Assembly (NCBI RefSeq): GCF_001425045.1 | Contig: NZ_LMDJ01000001.1 | Coordinates: 869,859-933,858, forward strand | Length of the DNA: 64,000 bases | Direction: 5' to 3' | From: Massilia sp. Root351 | GTDB taxonomy: Bacteria > Pseudomonadota > Gammaproteobacteria > Burkholderiales > Burkholderiaceae_D | Shown: positions 50,339-57,663 of the stretch, in pieces | Layout: the number at the start of each line of letters is the position of its first letter | Numbering within the stretch: the stretch's first letter is position 1 | Made by a program: the position numbers and the translations under genes | Notes under the pieces: model-generated | What the model saw: only the letters and a program-made list of their open reading frames with translations | The model's database searches: none | Told to the model about the DNA's origin: nothing

Positions 50339-52096
50339 TTAGCGCGCCTTTGGCTCAAAGCGGCGCAGGAAGTCCAGCAGCGCCTGGGCGGCGATCTCGG
50401 CGTCGTCGGCCGTCATGGTTTCCAGCGGGTTGTGGCTGATGCCGCCGTTGCCGCAGCGCGTGAACAGCATGGCCACGTCGGCGGTGGCGGCCATGGCCAT
50501 GGCGTCGTGTCCTGCTCCCGACAGCAGGTCGAAGCGCTGCAAGCCGGTGCGCTCGACCGCCGCGCCCAGCTGGTCCATCAGCCACGGCGCGCACGGCGCG
50601 GCGGCCGCCTCCACCACTTTCTCCAGCTTGAACTCGATGTGGCGCCGCTCGCAGATCGCCGCGATGCCGTCCAGGACGTCCTTCACGGCCGCCTGGCGCA
50701 CCGCGTCGTCCGCAGCGCGGATGTCGAGCGACAGCTTGCACGCGCCCGGAATCACGTTTACCGAACCGTTCGGCACTTGCAGCTGTCCCACGGTGCCCAC
50801 CAGCGCCTCCGCCGTGCCGCAGCGCTGTTCCACCAGCAGCACGATCTCGGCGGCGGCGGCGGCGGCGTCCTTGCGCATGGTCATCGGCGTGGTGCCGGCA
50901 TGGCTGGCCAGCCCGCGCAGTTCGACCAGGTAGCGCGAGCTGCCGGCAATTGCGGTGACCACGCCCAGCGGCAGGCCGCGCTGCAGCAGCACCGGCCCTT
51001 GCTCGATGTGCACTTCCACGAAAGCCAGCAGCCTGGCTGGATCGCGCGCGATCGCCGGAATGGCGGACACGTTGTGGCCGGCGCCGGCCAGTGCGGTGCG
51101 CATGCTCACGCCGTCCGCATCCAGCTGCTCCAGCAGGTTCATGTCGAAGCGGCCGGTGATGGCGTTACTGCCCAGGAAAGTGGAGCGGAAACGCACGCCT
51201 TCTTCCTCGGCAAAGCCGACGATCTCGAAATCGAAGGGCAGCTTTTCGCCGGTGGCGTGCAGGTGCTTGACGATGGCGATCGGCAGCAGGATGCCGAGGC
51301 GGCCGTCGTACTTGCCGCCGTTGCGCACGGTGTCGTAGTGCGAGCCGGTCATCAGCGTCTTGGCGTTGGCGGCGCCGGACAGGTAGCGGCCCACCACGTT
51401 GCCCACCTCGTCGATGTGCACTTCCATGCCGGCTTCGCGCATCCAGTTTGCCAGCTGCGCGGCCGATTTCAGGTGCGCTTCGGTCATGTAGGCGCAGGTC
51501 AGCCCGTCGGCGTCGTCGCTCCATTGCGCCAGCTCTTCGGACCACTGCATGATGGCCGGACCGAAGTCCATCTGCACGCCCAGCAGGTCGTTGATGCGCA
51601 TTTCGGCGATGCGGTGGATCTGGCGCAGGCATTCCTGCTGTTCATCGCTGACCTGATTGCGGAAGCGGCGGGTGAAGGTGGCGATGATCTGCTGGCGCGT
51701 CAGGCCGTTGCCGGTCGGGCCTTTCACGGCCAGGATGAAGGGGAAGCCGAACTTGGCGTTGTAGTCGGCGTTCAGCGTGTGCAGCATCGCGAACTCTTCG
51801 GCGCTGCACAGGTTCAGGCCGGACTTGGCCTGCTCGCTGGTCGATTCGGCCGTCAGCTCGCCGGCGATGGCGGCCTTGCCAGCCAACTCCGGGTGGGCGC
51901 GGATCAGGCCCAGTTGTTCTTCCTGCGTGGCCTTGCCGACCTCCGCCTGCAAGGCCTGCTTCAGCGCCGTCACGCTGGCGAAAGGACGCAGCGCGGCGGC
52001 GCGCTGCGGAATCCATGGCGAGTGCTCGTAGATGCCGTGCAGGCGCTCGGCGAAAGTGGGGACGTCGCAGCTATTCAGTTCGGAGAGTGTAGTCAT
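50339..52096 (-). CDS. Bifunctional OHCU decarboxylase / allantoate amidohydrolase (UraD-AllC fusion)
   Basis: The 585-residue protein fuses two purine-catabolism enzymes. Residues 1-170 are UraD: RAHPELAGK with the catalytic H68, and FGFPFILAVKG. It decarboxylates OHCU to (S)-allantoin. Residues about 175-585 are an M20 amidohydrolase like AllC: metal ligands in TGSHYDTVRNGGKYDGRLG, EEEGVRF and VEVHIEQGP. It opens allantoate to ureidoglycine/ureidoglycolate. The intervening allantoinase step is not in this polypeptide. The ATG at 52096 (AAGGATGG RBS) is preferred to 52108. It is downstream of a LysR gene. Confidence 0.92.
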   Translation of the reverse strand: MTTLSELNSCDVPTFAERLHGIYEHSPWIPQRAAALRPFASVTALKQALQAEVGKATQEEQLGLIRAHPELAGKAAIAGELTAESTSEQAKSGLNLCSAEEFAMLHTLNADYNAKFGFPFILAVKGPTGNGLTRQQIIATFTRRFRNQVSDEQQECLRQIHRIAEMRINDLLGVQMDFGPAIMQWSEELAQWSDDADGLTCAYMTEAHLKSAAQLANWMREAGMEVHIDEVGNVVGRYLSGAANAKTLMTGSHYDTVRNGGKYDGRLGILLPIAIVKHLHATGEKLPFDFEIVGFAEEEGVRFRSTFLGSNAITGRFDMNLLEQLDADGVSMRTALAGAGHNVSAIPAIARDPARLLAFVEVHIEQGPVLLQRGLPLGVVTAIAGSSRYLVELRGLASHAGTTPMTMRKDAAAAAAEIVLLVEQRCGTAEALVGTVGQLQVPNGSVNVIPGACKLSLDIRAADDAVRQAAVKDVLDGIAAICERRHIEFKLEKVVEAAAAPCAPWLMDQLGAAVERTGLQRFDLLSGAGHDAMAMAATADVAMLFTRCGNGGISHNPLETMTADDAEIAAQALLDFLRRFEPKAR

Positions 52097-52136
52097 CGTT
52101 ATATCCATCCTTGGAACGTCGATGATATATCTGCCT

Positions 52137-52153
52137 GTATAGGCGGGCTATAC
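52137..52153. promoter_or_regulatory. Palindrome GTATAG-n5-CTATAC upstream of uraD-allC
   Basis: A perfect 6+5+6 inverted repeat of LysR-box shape (T-n11-A) lies 41 bases before the uraD-allC start, in the 77-base gap after the LysR gene. It is a candidate binding site for that LysR protein. Confidence 0.4.
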
Positions 52154-52173
52154 GCCGTCGCCTATGACCCTTA

Positions 52174-53109
52174 TCATTTCAGCAGACCTTTCGCTGCCTC
52201 GCTCACCTGGTCGCGCAGCCATTTGTGCTCGGGCGCGGCGTGCACGCGCTCGTGCCACAGCTGGTAGAAGCGCATCGGCGGGAACTTGATCGGCACCGTA
52301 TAGGTCTTCAGCGGCAGCGTCTTCTCGTGGAAGCGGATGAACTGGCGGCCGGTGGTCAGCACCAGGTCGGTCTGCGTCAGCATGTAGGGGATCAGGCCAA
52401 AGTAGGCCGATTCCACCATCACGTTGCGGCGCATGTTCTGGCGCTCGAGGAAGGAGTCGATCACGCCGTGGTAGCCGGGCAACAGTTGCGACGGCGCCAC
52501 GTGCGGCAGCGACAGGTAGTCCTCGGCCGTCATGGCGTCGCTGGGGGTGCGCTTGGCGTACGGTGCGCCGGCGTGCATGGCGCAGATGATGGGGTCCTCG
52601 AACAGCTTGGACATGTGCAGGTGCTCGGGCGGCTCGTCCCAGTTGGCGATGACCAGATCGAGGTCGCCGTCGGACAGCAGGCGCACGTAGTCCACCCCCG
52701 GCCCCAGGCCGTGGATGATGATGCGGCTGAGCGGCGAGCCGCGCCGCAGCAGCGACACCACGTTGGGCAGGAACTGCGTGTCCAGGTAGTCCGGCGCGGC
52801 GATGTGGAAGGTGCGCGCTTCTTCCTGCGGCACGAAGGGCGTCTTCTTGATGAACAGGTTTTCCGTTTCATCGAGGATGCGCTTGGCCGGCTTGAGCAGG
52901 CTTTCGCCGTGCTGGGTCGGCACCATGCCGCGCGCGCCGCGCACCAGCAGCGGGTCGCCGGTCAGCTCGCGCAGCTTGCGCAGGGAGGCGGAGATCGATG
53001 GCTGCGGCTGATTCAACTTCAGCGCCACGCGCGACACGTTCTTCTCCACCAGCAGCAGGTAGAGGATGCGGATCAGGTGCAGATCGAGATTTTTGGGCAG
53101 GCTGGACAT
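52174..53109 (-). CDS. LysR-family regulator of the purine-degradation genes
   Basis: The 311-residue regulator starts MSSLPKNLDLHLIRILYLLLVEKN with its HTH at about 9-67 (LNQPQPSISASLRKLRELTG). The effector domain follows, with FHIAAPDYLDTQFLPNVVSL. It lies between the UraD-AllC fusion (same strand, downstream) and puuD (divergent), so it probably controls both in response to a purine intermediate such as urate or xanthine (inference). Confidence 0.9.
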   Translation of the reverse strand: MSSLPKNLDLHLIRILYLLLVEKNVSRVALKLNQPQPSISASLRKLRELTGDPLLVRGARGMVPTQHGESLLKPAKRILDETENLFIKKTPFVPQEEARTFHIAAPDYLDTQFLPNVVSLLRRGSPLSRIIIHGLGPGVDYVRLLSDGDLDLVIANWDEPPEHLHMSKLFEDPIICAMHAGAPYAKRTPSDAMTAEDYLSLPHVAPSQLLPGYHGVIDSFLERQNMRRNVMVESAYFGLIPYMLTQTDLVLTTGRQFIRFHEKTLPLKTYTVPIKFPPMRFYQLWHERVHAAPEHKWLRDQVSEAAKGLLK

Positions 53110-53120
53110 AGGCTGGCTTT

Positions 53121-53152
53121 ATATCAGATCGAATATGTCGAATATACGATAT
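53121..53152. promoter_or_regulatory. AT-rich repeats in the LysR/puuD divergent region
   Basis: TCGAATAT occurs twice (53129-53136 and 53138-53145) with a 9-bp period, and ATATC (53121-53125)/GATAT (53148-53152) form an outer inverted repeat. The whole 112-base spacer is AT-rich relative to its flanks. It is a candidate LysR site and promoter region for both genes. Confidence 0.4.
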
Positions 53153-53221
53153 ATTTCATGGCGCTGGGCCGAAAACCGTTTATCTTCTGTAAATTGCCGC
53201 CACTTCATTCTTGAGGAATCC

Positions 53222-54457
53222 ATGGAAGTTTTCGCCTATCTGATCCCGTATGGCCTCGAATGGCTGAACCTGATCGTGCGCTGGCTGCACATCATCACCG
53301 GCATCGCCTGGATAGGCGCCTCGTTCTACTTCGTCTGGCTGGACAATTCCATCCGCCCGCCCGCACCGGGCTCCGAACTGGCGCGCAAGGGCGTGTCGGG
53401 CGAACTGTGGGCGGTGCACGGCGGCGGTTTCTACCACCCGCAGAAGTACCTGGTGGCGCCGGCCGAACTGCCCAAGGAACTGCACTGGTTCAAATGGGAA
53501 GCTTACACCACTTGGCTGTCGGGCTTCGCGCTGCTGACCATCGCCTACTATTTCAATGCGCAGGCCATGATGATCGACCAGTCGGTGGCGGACCTGAGCA
53601 GCCTGCAGGCCATCGGTATCGGCCTCGCCTCGCTGGTGGTCGGCTGGACCGTGTACGACCTGCTGTGCCGCTCCGCGCTGGGCAAGTACGACTTCTGGTT
53701 CGGCGTGGTGGTGTTCGCGCTGCTGGTGGCGGCGTCCTGGGTGCTGACGCATTTCCTCAGCGGCCGCGCGGCCTATATCCACGTGGGCGCCATGATAGGC
53801 ACCATCATGGTGGCCAATGTGCTGATGCTGATCATCCCCGGCCAGCGCAAGATGGTGGCGGCCATGGCGGCCGGCGGCCTGCCGGACCCGGTGCACGGCC
53901 AGCGCGCCAAGCAGCGCAGCGTGCATAACAACTACTTCACCTTGCCGGTGCTGTTCATCATGATCAGCAACCACTACGCAATGACCTACCGCCACGAGCA
54001 CGCGTGGCTGGTGCTGGCCGTGATCATGGCGGCGGGCGTGTTCATCCGCCACTTCTTCAACCTGCGCCACAAAGGCCGCACGGAGTGGCGCTATCCGGCC
54101 ATCGGCGTGGCGCTGCTGCTGGCGGTGGCGGTGGCGATAGCGCCCAAGCCTCCAGCGGCCCGTGCCGCCGCCGCCGCGGCAGCACAGGCGGCCGCGCCGG
54201 TATCGCAATTTGGCAAGGTGCAGGCCGTCATGGCGCAGCGTTGCGTGGCCTGCCACGCTGCGGCGCCCACACAGCCCGGCTTTGCGGCGGCGCCGGCCGG
54301 CGTCATGCTGGAGAACGAAGCGGAGATTCGCCAGAATGCGGAGAAGATTTACAAACAGACGGTGCAGCTGAAAGCCATGCCGCTCGCGAACCTGACCAAT
54401 ATGACCGACGACGAACGCGCCCTGGTGGCGGCCTGGTTCGAATCCGGCGCAAAATAA
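53222..54457 (+). CDS. puuD: Membrane urate hydroxylase PuuD with C-terminal cytochrome c domain
   Basis: The 411-residue protein has about eight hydrophobic segments (first WLHIITGIAWIGASFYFVWL). After an Ala-rich linker comes a cytochrome c domain with the heme site C341-x-x-C344-H345 (RCVACHAA) and the distal Met in LKAMPLANLTNM. PuuD oxidises urate to 5-hydroxyisourate and passes electrons through the heme to the respiratory chain, instead of using oxygen like uricase. GAGGAATCC precedes the ATG at 53222. Divergent from the LysR gene, it fits the UraD-AllC gene nearby. Confidence 0.93.
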   Translation: MEVFAYLIPYGLEWLNLIVRWLHIITGIAWIGASFYFVWLDNSIRPPAPGSELARKGVSGELWAVHGGGFYHPQKYLVAPAELPKELHWFKWEAYTTWLSGFALLTIAYYFNAQAMMIDQSVADLSSLQAIGIGLASLVVGWTVYDLLCRSALGKYDFWFGVVVFALLVAASWVLTHFLSGRAAYIHVGAMIGTIMVANVLMLIIPGQRKMVAAMAAGGLPDPVHGQRAKQRSVHNNYFTLPVLFIMISNHYAMTYRHEHAWLVLAVIMAAGVFIRHFFNLRHKGRTEWRYPAIGVALLLAVAVAIAPKPPAARAAAAAAAQAAAPVSQFGKVQAVMAQRCVACHAAAPTQPGFAAAPAGVMLENEAEIRQNAEKIYKQTVQLKAMPLANLTNMTDDERALVAAWFESGAK

Positions 54458-54466
54458 AGGAGCAAC

Positions 54467-55693
54467 ATGAGCAAGCAAGAACAACTGATCCAGTGGATCG
54501 ACGCCCATTTCGACGAGCAGGTGGCCTTCCTGCAGCAAGTGCTGCGCGTGCCCACCGACACCCCGCCCGGCAACAACGCGCCGCACGCGGACATGATCGC
54601 CGAGGCGGTCAAGGCCTACGGCTGGGAAGCCGAGCAGCACGCCGTGCCGGAGCAGGTGGTGCGCGACTATGGCATGGAAACCATCACCAACCTGATCGTG
54701 CGACGCCCGTACGCGGACGGCGGCCCCACCGTGGCCCTGAATGCGCACGGCGACGTGGTGCCGCCCGGCGAAGGCTGGACCTATCCGCCCTACGGCGGCG
54801 TGGTCGACAACGGCTACATCTACGGCCGCGCCGCCGCCGTCTCGAAATGCGACTTCGCCACCTACATCTTCGCCGCGCGCGCGCTGGAAGCGCTGGGCGT
54901 TCCGCTGAAAGGCAAGCTGGAACTGCACTTCACCTACGACGAGGAGTTCGGCGGACTGCTGGGACCCGGCTGGCTGCTGGAGCAAAAGCTCACCAGGCCG
55001 GACTATGTCATCGCGGCGGGCTTCAGCTACAACATCGTCACCGCGCACAACGCTTGCCTGCAGTTCGAGATCACCGTGCACGGCAAGTCCGGCCACGGCG
55101 CCATGCCGGAAACCGGCCATGATGCGCTGCAGGCTGCAACGAAAATCCTGAACGCGCTCTACAGCCAGGTGGCGGAACTGAAGAAGGTCAAGTCCAAGGT
55201 GCCCGGCATCGACAGCCCCACCATGCTGGTGGGCCGCATCGATGGCGGCACCAACACCAACGTGGTGCCCGGCAAGGTGGTGATGAAGATGGACCGCCGC
55301 ATGATCCCGGAAGAGGACCCGGTGGCGGTGGAGGCGCAGGTGCGCGCGCTGATCGAAGAGGCGGTGCACGGCGAACCCGGTATCCGCATCGAGATCAAGC
55401 GCCTGCTGCTGTCGCACGCGCTGCGCCCGCAGCCGGGTTCCGAACAGCTGGTGGCCAACATCCAGAAGAACGCCAAGGCCATCCTGGGTGAGGACATCCC
55501 GGCCGTCGGCACCCCGCTGTACGCCGACGCGCGCCTGTACGGCGAGCAGGGCATTCCGGCCGTGCTGTACGGCGCCGGCCCGCGCACCGTGCCCGAATCG
55601 AACGCCAAGAAGGCCGATGAGCGCCTGGCATTGGACGATTTGCGCAACGCGACTAAAATCGTGGCACTGACGTTGGCCGACTTCCTGGCCTGA
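54467..55693 (+). CDS. M20-family metallopeptidase/amidohydrolase (ArgE/DapE-like)
   Basis: The 408-residue M20 hydrolase has metal ligands in LNAHGDVVPPGEGW (His, Asp) and FTYDEEFGG (Glu pair), and the dimerisation-domain segment VHGKSGHGAMPETGHDA. It starts 9 bases after puuD, so it is co-transcribed with urate oxidation. Relatives deacylate N-acyl amino acids, succinyl-diaminopimelate or carbamoylated acids. A role on a purine-derived ureide is possible but unproven. Confidence 0.88.
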   Translation: MSKQEQLIQWIDAHFDEQVAFLQQVLRVPTDTPPGNNAPHADMIAEAVKAYGWEAEQHAVPEQVVRDYGMETITNLIVRRPYADGGPTVALNAHGDVVPPGEGWTYPPYGGVVDNGYIYGRAAAVSKCDFATYIFAARALEALGVPLKGKLELHFTYDEEFGGLLGPGWLLEQKLTRPDYVIAAGFSYNIVTAHNACLQFEITVHGKSGHGAMPETGHDALQAATKILNALYSQVAELKKVKSKVPGIDSPTMLVGRIDGGTNTNVVPGKVVMKMDRRMIPEEDPVAVEAQVRALIEEAVHGEPGIRIEIKRLLLSHALRPQPGSEQLVANIQKNAKAILGEDIPAVGTPLYADARLYGEQGIPAVLYGAGPRTVPESNAKKADERLALDDLRNATKIVALTLADFLA

Positions 55694-55706
55694 ACAAGGA
55701 GCTGCG

Positions 55707-56153
55707 ATGTTTGAAAAGAAGATGATGGCAGGCTGGGGCGACATGGACTTCAACAGCCATATGCGCAACACGGCCTTCCTGGACAAGGCCGGCGACGTGC
55801 GCATGCTGTTCCTGTCGGAGCACGGTTTCAGCATGGGCGAGTTCAAGCGCCACAACATCGGCCCGGTGGTGATGAAGGACGACATCGCGTACTTCAAGGA
55901 AGTGATGCTGCTGGAGTCCATCACCGTGACGCTCGGCCTGGCCGGCATGTCGGAAGACGGTAGCCGCTGGCTGTTGCGCAGCGACGTGTATCGCGGCGAC
56001 GGCAGGCTGGCTGCGCGCATCACCAGCGCCGGCGGCTGGCTGGACCTGGTGGCGCGCAAGCTGATCGTGCCGCCGCCGGCATTGCTGGCCACCTGGCAGA
56101 TACTGGAGAAGACCGAGGACTTCACCGAGCTGCCCAGCAGCGTGGCGCGCTGA
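55707..56153 (+). CDS. Hotdog-fold acyl-CoA thioesterase
   Basis: The 148-residue protein shows the 4-hydroxybenzoyl-CoA thioesterase-type hotdog signature GWGDMDFNSHMRNTAFLDKAG, where the Asp and His positions form the active site. It lies 13 bases after the M20 gene. Acyl-CoA substrate unknown. Its link to the urate operon may be only transcriptional. Confidence 0.85.
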   Translation: MFEKKMMAGWGDMDFNSHMRNTAFLDKAGDVRMLFLSEHGFSMGEFKRHNIGPVVMKDDIAYFKEVMLLESITVTLGLAGMSEDGSRWLLRSDVYRGDGRLAARITSAGGWLDLVARKLIVPPPALLATWQILEKTEDFTELPSSVAR

Positions 56154-56156
56154 ACG

Positions 56157-56462
56157 TTAGCGGAACACCGGGCGGAAGAACGAGCGCTCGTAGCTGATGA
56201 AGCACTTGGTCTTCTTATAGTAATTGACCGCCGCGATGCATTCTTCATCGGTGGCGGCGGCGATGCGGTACTGCTCGTAGGCCGCCAGCGATTCGAATGA
56301 GAACGAAGCCAGCGCCACGTCGCTGGCGCCTTCGCTGGGCATCAGGTAGCCGTGGTGTGTGCCGCCCAGTTTTTCGACCAGCGGTATCCACAAGCGGGCG
56401 TAGTGTTCAAATTCCGGCAGCTTGTCCGCATCGATGATGTAGCGCAGATGGCAGGTGATCAT
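56157..56462 (-). CDS. NIPSNAP-family protein
   Basis: The 101-residue protein has the NIPSNAP dimeric alpha/beta-barrel pattern: MITCHLRYIIDADKLPEFEHY, GGTHHGYLMPSEG and FISYERSFFRPVF. Bacterial members are small, cytoplasmic and of unknown biochemical role. It is convergent with the thioesterase gene, with only 3 bases between stops. The ATG at 56462 matches the family start. Confidence 0.85.
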   Translation of the reverse strand: MITCHLRYIIDADKLPEFEHYARLWIPLVEKLGGTHHGYLMPSEGASDVALASFSFESLAAYEQYRIAAATDEECIAAVNYYKKTKCFISYERSFFRPVFR

Positions 56463-56492
56463 TGGGTGTCCTTGAAAATTCGAGAACCAGCA

Positions 56493-56978
56493 ATGTATAT
56501 CAATTACGCGCGGGGCGCTCCTCAACGTCTCGCGCTTTTGGCCATCCGCGCCTATCAGCGCTATCTTTCCCCACGCAAGGGCTTTGTCTGCGCGTTCCGC
56601 GTCCACACGGGACGCGACGGCTGCTCGGCCTACGGCTTGCGCGTGATCGGGCGCTACGGACTGCGGCGCGGGCTGGTGCTGCTGGACCGCCGCCTGAGCG
56701 ATTGCGGCCACCAGCACCGCCTGCACGCGCCGCCATGCCCTGCCAGGCATCCGGCGCTGCAGCGCCAGGCCGGCTTCTGCGATCTGCCGTCCTGCGACGT
56801 CCCTGCCGGTGGTGGGGCAGCTTGCCGGGTGCTCGGTCCTGCGCTGGAAACCCTGGACGCGGCGTGCACCTGCGCCGATGTCTGCAGCGCTTGCGACTGG
56901 CGGCGCGATTCCTACCGGGTGAGCAAATCGGTCAAGGACAAATACAAGCGCAATCGCGTGGTTCCGCCGGCCGGCTAG
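56493..56978 (+). CDS. yidD: YidD-domain protein with a Cys-rich C-terminal extension
   Basis: Residues 10-72 match YidD (LLAIRAYQRYLSPRKGF, CSAYGLRVIGRYGLRRG), the membrane-insertion efficiency factor that helps YidC. Typical YidD is 70-85 residues. This one is 161, with a tail bearing eight of its eleven cysteines (C82, C96, C101, C111, C125, C127, C131, C134). It is also away from the usual rpmH-rnpA-yidD-yidC locus. The tail looks metal- or disulfide-binding, perhaps a second function. The ATG at 56493 is 30 bases from the divergent NIPSNAP start. Confidence 0.82.
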   Translation: MYINYARGAPQRLALLAIRAYQRYLSPRKGFVCAFRVHTGRDGCSAYGLRVIGRYGLRRGLVLLDRRLSDCGHQHRLHAPPCPARHPALQRQAGFCDLPSCDVPAGGGAACRVLGPALETLDAACTCADVCSACDWRRDSYRVSKSVKDKYKRNRVVPPAG

Positions 56979-57045
56979 GCGCAATCAGCAGACCACTTGC
57001 ATTTCGTCAATGCAGCCAGGCAGGGCATGGCCGTAGACTGGCTGG

Positions 57046-57627
57046 ATGCCGAACTCCGCGCCGCCTGCACGTTTCGATTTGCCCTGGAAACTGGCACTGA
57101 CACACGCCTTCCGGGCCTTCATGGCCTTCTTTTTTGCCGATCTCTGCGCTCAAATAGACTGGTCCGGGCGGCCGCGCTTCCGCGACAAGGAACTGGCCGG
57201 CATCGGCTTCGGCGATGCGCCGGACGGCATGGTGGCCGGTTGGCGACCGCATGCGTTCCGAAACCAGATACTGGGCACGGTGATGGGCATCTCTTTCGCC
57301 ACCGCAAAGCTGGTGGACTATGCTGACCGAAGCGATGCATTGCTGGCTTCGCACAAGCAGGCATTCATGGATAAGGGATGGAAGAAGGGGCTTGAAAAAG
57401 GGGCTTGAAAAGGGGCTGGAAAAGGCATGGAGAAGGGACTGGAAAAAGGCCTTCAGCAGGGGCGCAAAGAAGGTGCGGCAGCGCTGCTGGAACGGCAGCT
57501 TAGTCGGCGATTCGGACCGCTGCTGCCAACCGTCCGGACCAGGCTGGCCGAGGCCAGCGCAGAGCAGGTGGCAGCCTGGAGCGATGCACTGCCGGAGTCG
57601 CAATCGCTGCAGCAAGTGTTTGGATAA
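57046..57627 (+). pseudogene. Decayed Rpn/DUF4351-like nuclease-family gene
   Basis: The N-terminal part (57046-57408, FDLPWKLALTHAFRAFMAFFFADLCAQIDW) and C-terminal part (57427-57627, RKEGAAALLERQLSRRFGPLLP) belong to one family of about 300-residue Rpn-like proteins common in Oxalobacteraceae. Here the central nuclease region is missing by an in-frame deletion (VAGWRPHAFRNQ joins two distant segments), and a TGA at 57406-57408 interrupts the KGLEKG repeat. Repeats of 11-12 bases in 57380-57450 show compensating length changes that move the frame out and back. Catalytic residues are gone. It is probably inactive. Confidence 0.75.
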
Positions 57628-57633
57628 AAGAAA

Positions 57634-57658
57634 AAGGCCGGGAACTTGTCCCGGCCTT
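57634..57658 (-). terminator. Rho-independent terminator of the S9 peptidase gene
   Basis: AAGGCCGGGA (57634-57643) and TCCCGGCCTT (57649-57658) form a perfect 10-bp stem with a 5-nt loop. On the minus strand the stem is followed by TTTTTCTTTT, and it lies 6 bases after the S9 peptidase stop. On the plus strand it follows the pseudogene but has only a weak T-tract. Confidence 0.88.
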
Positions 57659-57663
57659 GTTGC

